From contig NC_072801.1 of assembly GCF_028583425.1 (NCBI RefSeq), forward strand, positions 16,326,001 through 16,390,000: a DNA stretch of 64,000 nt, in the 5' to 3' direction. Of the stretch, positions 1 to 64,000 are shown piece by piece. Source of the stretch: Eublepharis macularius. Taxonomy: Eukaryota > Chordata > Lepidosauria > Squamata > Eublepharidae. Each line of letters begins with the position of its first letter. Within the stretch, counting starts at the first letter, position 1. The notes beneath the pieces were generated by a model that was given only the letters and a program-made list of their open reading frames with translations, did not search any database and was not told the DNA's origin. Position numbers and translations under genes: made by a program.

Positions 1-14
1 GAAAAAAAGCCCTG
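1..14 (+). mobile_element. Possible right end of a hAT-like element
   Basis: The first bases (an A run followed by GCCCTG) match the right terminus of the hAT-like family found complete at 46,819 and 48,026. The rest of the element would lie before the window. Confidence 0.4.
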
Positions 15-2585
15 GCTGGGATGATGTAGGAGCTTTCCATTGCCTTTGGGCTCCTCTTCCCAGTGCTATTAGAAATTAAGCATATTTGACAAAGACTGGA
101 GTATTCTATAGCTGGGGACACAGAGATCAGTTTTGAAAGAGCATTTGAGCGATTCTTTGCTTCCCATCATGCATGCATTTCCTTTATTCCAGAGTCACTT
201 CTGGTCAAACTGGTTTTTAAAACATCAGAGAAGCCTGTGGGTCAAGCCACTTGAAATACCGGAAGAGCCAGCGCATTATTATTATTGTTATTGCCCCCTG
301 ATTCAGATCAAGGCCACAATGTAGAGATGGGTTTTTTAAAAACCTGTTTTCCTGTGCTTTCTTCCTGACCTCCAATGGTTCCTTTGAGCTGCTATTTGCA
401 ATTTCTTGGCTAGGGAAATAGCTGCTATTTGAGGATGTGAAAACAACAAAAGGAAAAAGAAATCCCCTCCATTTGTACCACAGCCCTTGTATAAATAACT
501 ACCCCTAAAATTCATGACCCATTCATGACTCTTCCAACATCTCATCTGATTTAAGCCCAAGAAACATTTTCCAGATGAAAAAATGGGATGACACTGACAG
601 TATATATCAGAAGCAATGAACCCTTTTACAATTTACCTACAAATCCCTGAGGGTAAAAACTCACACTTTTATGCTGTTGAGTGATTCTTTTAGCTTTCAA
701 TATTGGCCATCATCTGGGATAGAAAATTGCTCTAGAAATGCCACATTTGCATCTTAAACCAAGCAGGATGAGCCCTCTTCACACATTTATCTTCTGTGAG
801 AAAGTTAGCTCAGTCAAAAACATACAGGGAGGAATAATAAGCAAACAGAAAATGAAATCAGTTGAGCGCTTGATCACTCGAGCACTGAAGTCCATGAATT
901 GGTAATTAGCACAATACAGCATTGGCATAGAAATCTCTTGTAATGATTATTATATGTGGCACGCTTGGCTTTATCGACCATCTCCCGGGGGAGTTCGTAG
1001 AATAATAGGACTAGAAAGAGCATACTGTGTGGCGTTCTGGAAAAGAAAGGGCAAGGAAAGTTCTTTGTCATAAGCAGAGCAAAGGTTTCAAACAAATAGC
1101 AGATACAGTCAAATTGACAATAGTTCTTTTGATTGCCTTTTAATCTTGCCCTGCCTTCAAGGAGCACAGTGTGCGTGGCTCTCCCTCCATTGTATTTTTA
1201 CAACAATCTTGTGAGGCAGACTAGGCTGAGAGATTGGCCCAGGATTGCCCAGTGAGGTTCATTGCTGAATGGGGATTTGAATCCAAAAGAGCAATCCTAA
1301 ACAGAGTCGTGCCCTTCCAAGTCCATTGAAATTCATGTATTTAGAAAGATGTAACTTTTCTTAGGGTAGCATTTGCAGTCTCCTAAGACTTGTTCTGACA
1401 CTATAACCAATAAACCCATAGCTTGTTATAATGAGCTGTCACCTGCTGCATGAAAAATCATGGGCTGTTCCCTGATATGCCAGTTCAGCACAGTGATTAG
1501 AGTGTTGTACTACACTGAAGGAGATCTTGGTTTTAATCCCTACTGCAGTCAGTGAAAAGCGGGTCTGAGACACATTCACACATGCATCTTTCTTTCCATA
1601 CAACTGCTGCTGCTGCCTAAAAGCTTTAAAATTATTTTCTAATTCTGTCCAGAGATGTGCTGGTTTATATTCTTTGCTTTGCTTTCTTTCCTTAATACAT
1701 ATGGTTTGTTTTGTATATGTTGTGTGTTTGCTTCCTGTGGCAGTTTTGGAAGAACAATAATAAAACTAGCCTTGGAAATTGAGCTGTTTGACAAACATTT
1801 TGAGAGTTAGGAAAGCAAGCCTCGGCTATCCATTCTGCAGAGATCTCCATGGATTCATCTACAGCCTTGGAAAAAAATGTGTCTTTTATAGCTCTGTTAC
1901 GAGCAACTCAGAAGCCTCCCTGGAGGTTTCTTGCAGGACTGGCTGCTGTTCATTCCTCTCTCATGCCTTTGAACACAAATGCTCACATTACTTCTCTTCT
2001 CTCTTCCCATATCTTCCTAATGTCTCATTGATTAGCCATTAGGGCGGGGGGAGGGGTGCATGAATGGATTATGTTGCATGGCCTCTTGACATACAATTTC
2101 ATCTCTAGCTCTTCCCAAAGCAAGCACAACAAATCTCTCAACTGATGCCCTCTCATTCCTTCACTCTCCATTTTTTTCCTGCTTCTCACACAAATGAGGA
2201 ACATACACCCAGGCACAGGTAGACATAGCACAGATAAAACAGGATTGTTTAAATTGGAAAGTGGTGCAAAAGGGGCAGACTGTAAGCTTCTAAAATGGAT
2301 AAAAACTCCTGAAAATGAGCGTTCAAACTGACACACATACACACCCATCACTGTTTGATCTTCAGCAATGAACCAGTGAACATGTCTACTTCCATGCATA
2401 TTTCTACACAAGAGGGTTCTTCCTCATGTTCTTTCAACAGGGGAGGCCGAGGATTGGACCTTCAAAGAGAAGGGGAATAGGAAGAGATTGAATAGAAAAA
2501 CTGGTGTGATCAATATCTGGAATTCTTTGATATACTGCATAAAATCTGGAGCCAACCCTTGTCAGCACTCTTCAGAAATCAGGAA
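15..2585. other. Upstream intergenic DNA
   Basis: No gene is supported. About 1,195-1,280 resembles the conserved core of MIR/L2-type repeats (acaacaatcttgtgaggcag). About 1,485-1,575 looks like a worn tRNA-derived SINE head. The rest is AT-rich unique sequence with short chance ORFs. Confidence 0.5.
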
Positions 2586-2591
2586 AAGGAA

Positions 2592-3895
2592 ACATAGAAA
2601 CATAGAGCTGGAATGATCCCTAAGGCTCATCTAGTCCAACTTCTGCAAAATGGAGAAAATTCACAGCTCTCTCTCCCCGCCACACCTCACCTCCTCCAGC
2701 AACCCCTGTTGTATGCCCAGAGGAAGGCAAAAAACCCCTCCAGGGTCCCTGGGCAATCTGGCCTAGAGGAAAATTCCTTCTTGACCATGGTAGCAATCAG
2801 CATTACCCTAGGCATGTAAGAAAGGACCATGAGAGCCTACCGCTGGCTCATCCCTTCATGCCTCCCCTCTCTCAATCTGCATACATTCATACTGAGTCAG
2901 AATCATCATTGCTATCAGGTGGCCATCTAGCCTCTTCTTAAATACCTCCAAGGAGGGAGAGCCCACCACCTCCCAAGGAAGCCTGTTCCACTGAGGAACT
3001 GCTCTGTTAGGAAGTTCTTCCTAATGTTTAGCCAAAAATAATTTTGCTTTAATTTTAACCTGTTCTTTTCTGGTCTGACCCTCTGGGGCCACAGAAAACA
3101 ACTCTGCTCCGTCCTCTATGTGACAGCCCTTCAAATACTTGAAGAGGGCTATCATACCACTTCTCAATCGCCTCCTCTCCAGGCTAATCATAGCCAGCTT
3201 TTTCAACCTTTCCTCAACATCTTTATTGCCCTTCTTTTGACACGCTCCAGCTTGTCAACATCCTTCTTAAACTGGAGTTCCCAAAACTGAACACAGTACT
3301 CTAAGTGAGGTCTAATCCGAGCTGAGTAAACTGATACCATCACATCATGTTATATGAACACTATACTTCCGCTGATACAGCTTAAAATTGTTTTTGCCTT
3401 TTTAGCTACTGCATCACACTACTGACTCATTTTCAGTGTATGATTTACTAAGACCCCTAGGTCCTTTTCACGTGTACTACTGCAAAGACAAGTCTCCCAA
3501 TCCTATAAATATGCCTTTGATTGATCTTACCTAAATGCAGAACTTTACATTTATCTCTATTGAAGTTAATGGTTTTTGTTTTAGCCTAGTTTTCCAGCTT
3601 GTCAAGATCATCCTGAACCTTGACTCTGTTTTACTATATTTGCTCCCCCTCACAATGTAGTATCATCTGCAGATTTAATGAGCATCCCTTCTATTCCTCC
3701 ATCCAATTCCTTTATAAAGATGTTGAACAACACAGGGCCCAGGACAGATATTGGAGGTACTCCACTTGTCACCTCTTCAAGGGACGAGGAACCATTTACA
3801 AGCACTCTTTGGGTGTGATCTGTCAACCAGTTACAAATCCACCTAACAGTAGTAGGATCTAAACCACCTGAGTACCTGAGACCTCTCACAAAGGT
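2592..3895 (-). mobile_element. CR1 LINE, 5'-truncated
   Basis: On the minus strand the 3,650-3,890 part encodes a CR1 reverse-transcriptase C-terminal stretch ([20 protein letters not shown], then a [17 protein letters not shown] block and an ADDTTL end). Downstream follow the usual CR1 tail and the terminal segment matching 'agaaacatagagctggaatg' at 2,598-2,617. The 5' end is missing and the frame is broken, as in most genomic copies. Confidence 0.9.
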
Positions 3896-5715
3896 GTGTG
3901 TACCTGAGCTGCTCCTCATTCTTTTCCACCAACTAATGGGGCAGGCCAAGGCATACAACTCTGCCCCTTCTTCCTTCTCTTGGCTGCCAGTCTGTGGCAG
4001 TCCAGCCAACTTCTTTGCATGAACTGCTGGAGTTGTACACTGTACAGCAACCTGATCCCAGCTCCAACCTGCATCATTGTCTATTTAAATGTACTTGACA
4101 TTCTACATAGGACACAGGAAAGACCTTTAAGATCAGGCTTTGAAATGTCTTCCTCCCTTTCCTCCACCCCTCCCATTTCTATTTGTATCCATCCTGATGA
4201 AAAGTTTGAAAGAATTAGAAAGTTTGAACGTAGTTTTGTTATTTTGGTTGGTCTTCATTAAAAAGCCTGACACAGTTTTAATTTTTGACTGTACTGGGGA
4301 GATCTGGGTTCCGATTCTCCTTCCTTTTCAGTTGGTGTTCATAAGCCAGTCACTGTTGCTCAGCCTAAGGAAATAATGTGTTGGATCTCACCTATGGTAC
4401 TTGGTAACCATTGGTTATCTTCAGACTTTGCCATGAAATTTAGAACTTTTAGTGGTTCATGTACATTCTCTTTACATGTGTCCTGCATGCCTCTAAGGCT
4501 ACCTAAGTGAGTTCAAGGCAGGATTTTAACCCAGGGCATTATGGATCACAGCTTGTTCTTTAAGCTGCACTGTAACAGTTCAGTCCTAAGGGCACTTTCC
4601 TGGGAGTAAGCTCCGTAGAATAGACATGAGGAAGATACTGAATAGATGTGCATAGGATTGCTTTCCAATTGCTCTACTGTTAATTTAGCTCCTGTAATAT
4701 TTCCAGGAGAGGTGTGCTATTTATGCAAAGCAGGATATATTTCTTTTGGAAATAGACAGAAAAATTATATGTGAAAAAACAAACTTGACTGGCAGCTGTC
4801 CACACCCAGTTTCAGTCTGCTTAATGGTACCCGATCTGTAAATTCTAAATTATTTATAGACACCAACATGTATTTTTAAAAAAATATTTAACTTCAGGCA
4901 GAACACCTGGATGGGGAGAACAGAAGTCTGCACATTAAGTCTTTTGTTGAAAAGACGAAATAATCACAGACTGCGCTCCACAGGGACACACAGAAAAGAT
5001 GAGTCGGATTATGAAGAAGTATGCCAAAGGTCAAGTAAATAACATAACTGCATACTAAGCAATTTTTTGCTTTCATATTCATCGATCCTAGCTAATGCAA
5101 CTTTTGTATGTATCCATGCTTGCAATGTGGTATAATGAATGCTCTCCATAAATCTGTTTTTAAAAAGTGACTGTGTAGGTACAGAGCTACGTATTATCTT
5201 GGCACGTGCATGAGTGAGAACTTGAAAGCAGAAGTGAGTGATTATGAAGGCAAATTATGGGGAGGCATGTGTTTCTTCATCCCTTCGATTTCCCCATCCA
5301 ATGTGCTCCTTTCCAAACCATGCTTCCTATTAGTGCCACTGTGGCAAAAACGTATTTGGACTCCCCCACCCTCGTTACTCAAATCCAACCCAAAAATTAT
5401 ATGATAGCTGGGGTGCTGAGAACTTTGTTTCAAAAATGGAGGAGGGATGCTGTAAGCTGCATTGTGTCCCCACTGGAGAGAAAAGCAGGCAACAAACAAA
5501 CAACAAAGCCATTGGCCTGTGGATGGGAACGTAGGAAAGTGAACCTCTCTGTTTCAAAATCTGTTCTGCTAAGCGGTTGGTAGCCTCATTTTCATTCCTC
5601 TCCAAATCCAAAAAGATTTTGGCCAATAACGGTGATTTATTTTAATCTCTTGCCCACCACAGTTGTTCATGGCTTGGCAATCCTTCTCCTGAAAGTTCCA
5701 TACAAAAACAGTATC
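3896..5715. other. Intergenic DNA without a supported gene
   Basis: About 4,565-4,665 looks like a worn copy of a short squamate element (gggagtaagc... gcataggattgc). Otherwise I see only AT-rich sequence with short chance ORFs. Confidence 0.45.
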
Positions 5716-5718
5716 TTC

Positions 5719-5957
5719 ATGTTTGGTGTAGTAGTTAAGAGCAGACTCTATCTGGAGAACCAGGTTTGATTCTCCCCTCATCCACTTGAAGCCAGCTGGG
5801 AGACCTTGAGTCAGTCACAGCTTCTCAGAGCTCTCTCAGCCCCACCCACCTCACATTGTTATGGGGATAATAATAACATGCTATATAAACCACTTTGAGT
5901 AGGCGTTAAGTTGTTCTGAAGGGTGGTATATAAATCAAATATTGTTGTTACTATTAT
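5719..5957 (+). mobile_element. Sauria-type tRNA-derived SINE
   Basis: The head 'tttggtgtagtagttaagag' carries A-box-like sequence and is followed by a B-box-like 'ggtttgattctcccc', a central region (cacccacctcac) and a tail 'gggtggtatataaatcaaat' like that of Bov-B-mobilised Sauria SINEs. A second copy lies at 24,024. Confidence 0.85.
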
Positions 5958-5969
5958 TGGCAACATTCA

Positions 5970-6135
5970 GGTGGGTAGCCGTGTTGTTCTGCTGTAGATA
6001 AGCAAGGTTCAAGTCCAGTATAGCACCTTAAAAACCAACAGTTTCCATTTTTGAGAGTCAAACTTCTTTCGTCAGATGCAAATAGATCTATATTCCTTTA
6101 AGCTACTACTAGACTCAAACCTTGTTCATAGGAAA
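5970..6135. mobile_element. Penelope-tail foldback fragment
   Basis: Left arm 'gtgggtagccgtgttgttct' and a 'gtccagtatagcacc' block are followed by an inverted 'gctactactagactcaaacc'. These are the terminal sequences of Penelope-like elements seen also at 7,269, 11,471, 25,500, 25,890 and 54,135. The copy is worn and looks old. Confidence 0.65.
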
Positions 6136-6289
6136 AAGTGGAAGATATTCCCTATTCTGAACTTCTTACTGGATTGCCTTTCTTTTAGGAAGACTGAACA
6201 TCTACCATGGAAATGTAAGGAGAAAGAAGAAAACTGACTCTGTTAGCAGCAGATAGGGTTCACCCAACCCCTTATCCTTATAATTTCTA

Positions 6290-6440
6290 TAGCACCTGTA
6301 TATTCAAAGAACTTTTCAGACATTAATATATAATCTTCACAACAACCTTGTAAGGAAGGTCATTATTATTAGCTCCATATTGTTGATGGAAGGCTGAGTG
6401 GCATGTTTAAGGCCACCTTGAATGTTTAGAGATGTTAGAG
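6290..6440 (+). repeat. MIR/L2-type core repeat
   Basis: The stretch 'cttcacaacaaccttgtaag' followed by an A/T-rich block and 'aaggctgagtggcatg' resembles the conserved core shared by MIR and L2 tails in amniotes. It is old and diverged. Confidence 0.5.
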
Positions 6441-7104
6441 ATGGATTTTTTGCCACCAACTTTATTTATAGCTCACTGTAAAATCAATTATGTCATACTC
6501 ATAACAGTGCACCTGAAACTGAAAATCCAAATGACAATCTGTTTATTTTATCTTTCTCTGCATATGGAGATTATCTATATTTTTATTCCCTATTAAGCCA
6601 CAAAGTGAACTGAGTGATCAGGGGTCATTCTCTCCTCTTTCTTTCTGCCCAACCCATCTTTTACAGATGTTGTGATGATAAAATGGACATGTTGTGTATG
6701 CCACCCTCAGCTACTTGGGTAGTATAAAACATGTAATAGACATAAATTATAATCCTATGCACTGACCTGGGAATAAATTCAATGGGATTTATTTCTGAGT
6801 AAAAGAGTCAGATTGTGTTGAGAAGCATAGAAAGCAAACTCTGCTGTTCTCCAACAATAACCAATGCAATAACCAAGCATATCCTATATGACATATTTTC
6901 TCCTCTTCTAGAACATGTAAATGATTTCCAATTTAGTGTAGTCATCCTTGTTAATCTTCACATAAATGGAGTTAATCTCTCCAAGAATTTGTTTTCTTTT
7001 CCTGTTCTTCTTGTCCTCCTTTTAGGATGGATTCCAAGGAGCTGTCCAGCACACTTATATTTCGTTTCTGTTTTAAAACACTTCTCTCCTGCTTCTCGGC
7101 TGTA

Positions 7105-7268
7105 TTTCATCCTTGTGTGTGTGTGTGTGTGTGTATGTTCATATATAAATGCATGTGTATATGAATTAAATGTGTGTATGTGTATATGAATTAATATTTA
7201 AATATTAATTCATACACACACATCTCTTTAAAATACACAAATACATACACACAAATGCATAAATGTGT
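7105..7268. repeat. TG/CA tract with a 30-bp perfect palindrome
   Basis: A (GT)n run at about 7,116-7,135 leads into AT-rich TG-repeat DNA, then a perfect AT-rich palindrome at 7,185-7,214 and a (CA)n run. The arms are roughly complementary (TG left, CA right), so the tract could extrude as a cruciform. It lies about 900 bp before the MAPK8IP3 start codon. Confidence 0.85.
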
Positions 7269-7505
7269 CATAGATGCAGAGGAGTTAGCCATGTTAGTCT
7301 GTAGTAGCAAAATCAAAAAGAGTCCAGTAGCCCCTTTAAGACTAACCAACTTTATTGTAGCACAAGCTTTCGAGAATCACAGTTCTCTTTGGCAGATGCA
7401 TCTTGCCCTCCATGCATCTGACGAAGAGAACTGTGATTCTCGAAAGCTTATGCTACAATAAAGTTGGTTAGTCTTAAAGGTGCTACTGGACTCTTTTTGA
7501 TTTCA
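7269..7505. mobile_element. Foldback insertion of Penelope-like terminal sequence
   Basis: The left half (about 7,278-7,395) and right half (about 7,410-7,503) are near-perfect reverse complements; each carries the 'agtccagtagc' / 'gctactggact' block and the 'aagctttcgagaatcacagt' block. The insertion is bounded by an 11-bp direct repeat, CATAAATGTGT, at 7,258-7,268 and 7,506-7,516. It has no coding capacity. It lies inside the TG-rich tract just upstream of the CpG island. Confidence 0.85.
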
Positions 7506-7589
7506 CATAAATGTGTGTTTGTGTGTGTGTGTATTTTAAAGGGTTGGTCCACATCTGTGCCGGCCATTTAGTGCCGAGAGATGTGCTTG

Positions 7590-8117
7590 TCTAGCTGCTT
7601 CCCAGCCGGGACCAGCTCACTCCTGAAACTGGGCCGGAGGGAAACGTCTTGTCCCTTTAAGAGCGAGGCTTCATGTGTGAAGGGGGAGGGCGAAGCTTTT
7701 CAGCGCATCTGGAAGCAAATTGGCTTTGCGTTCGATGGCGGACGGACCCCGCGCCTCCTGGTCCACCACAGCCCCCCGCTAAAGGGACCGGACCTCCCCT
7801 CCGTCCCCTCCCCAGGCGTGCGAGGGCCCTCTGCTCGGCTCCCCCTTTGCGCAGCGCTCCGGGCAAGAAGCCGCCGGCCGCTGCCTCGGTGCTTCTGGTG
7901 CGCCTGTGCGCGCCGGGTGGGGAGAGGGCGGGCGGGCGCGCCGGGAGTGGCCAGTGGCGCAGGGCGAGCGCGGGTGGGCAGAGCCGAGGCGAGGCGGCTG
8001 CAGCAGCGGCAGCATCTCCTCCATCCCTCCGCCCGTCCTCTGCCAGGCAGGTGCTGCTGCTGCTGCTGCTGCTGCGGGGAAGCCGGAGAGGAGCTCGGCG
8101 GCGGCGGCGGCGCCACG
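7590..8117 (+). promoter_or_regulatory. MAPK8IP3: CpG-rich promoter and 5' UTR of MAPK8IP3
   Basis: The sequence becomes sharply G+C- and CpG-rich from about 7,600 and stays so through exon 1 to about 8,560, as in CpG-island promoters of broadly expressed or neuronal genes. I see no TATA box at a convincing position, and the transcription start cannot be fixed from sequence alone. The 5' UTR contains a short CTG run and ends in a GGC-rich stretch. The start context is ccacgATGt, with a favourable A at -3 and a weak T at +4. A reading frame open from an upstream ATG at 7,581 runs in frame into the coding sequence. Confidence 0.75.
8054..8074 (+). repeat. (CTG)7 trinucleotide run in 5' UTR
   Basis: Seven uninterrupted CTG units lie 43 bases before the start codon, followed by a GGC-rich run at about 8,098-8,112. 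They are not in frame with the MAPK8IP3 start. Short triplet runs like this in 5' UTRs often vary in length between individuals. Confidence 0.9.
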
Positions 8118-63966
<55,849 letters not shown>

Positions 63967-64000
63967 TGATAAGTGGATCTTTTGAAAAGCTCTTCTGGGT

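Overview
The window is vertebrate nuclear DNA, almost certainly from a squamate reptile (a lizard or gecko-like species). The evidence is a large multi-exon gene with GT-AG introns, a CpG-rich first exon, and a repeat load typical of lizards: Sauria-type tRNA SINEs, a tRNA-Ala-like SINE, a 5S rRNA-derived SINE, CR1 LINE tails, Penelope-like retroelements, a DIRS-like element and many short hAT-like elements. The assignment rests on recognising these families by eye; no database search was run.

The only protein-coding gene I can support is MAPK8IP3 (JIP3/JSAP1, the JNK-interacting kinesin/dynein adaptor), on the + strand. Positions 1-7,500 are upstream intergenic DNA (CR1 tail, SINEs, a TG-rich tract, a foldback insertion). 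The CpG-rich promoter and 5' UTR lie at about 7,590-8,117, and the start codon is at 8,118. Sixteen coding exons follow up to 63,870. All splice phases agree, giving exactly 666 codons, about the N-terminal half of a protein that is about 1,336 residues in human. The gene runs off the right edge. The encoded part covers the RH1 domain, the first coiled coil, a JNK-docking motif, a Ser/Thr-rich linker, a 12-nt microexon, the second leucine zipper, the RH2 domain and the start of the central linker. The C-terminal beta-propeller must lie beyond the window.

The introns are full of repeats. Intron 1 (8,439-16,277) holds a foldback insertion and a SINE split by a hAT-like element. Intron 4 (18,612-26,987) holds a Sauria SINE and a cluster of Penelope-like fragments, including RT and endonuclease pieces in opposite orientation. 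Intron 5 (27,124-34,402) holds a large inverted repeat (about 28,348-31,008) with two tandem arrays. Introns 6-8 hold SINEs and a hAT-like element with a perfect 8-bp target duplication. Intron 9 (41,260-49,916) holds a CR1-derived insertion, a DIRS-terminus fragment, a palindromic element, two hAT-like copies of one family and a tRNA-Ala-like SINE. Intron 11 (50,822-54,718) holds a broken DIRS-like tyrosine-recombinase retrotransposon and a Penelope-tail foldback. Intron 13 holds a ~27-copy, strand-asymmetric pyrimidine minisatellite. Intron 15 holds a 5S-derived SINE.

Most long ORFs in the window (for example across the CpG island and the minisatellite) are by-products of base composition. 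I found no new multi-gene system. The points most worth following are the in-frame 12-nt microexon, the changed JNK-docking motif in exon 5, and the unusual amount of foldback DNA inside this gene's introns.
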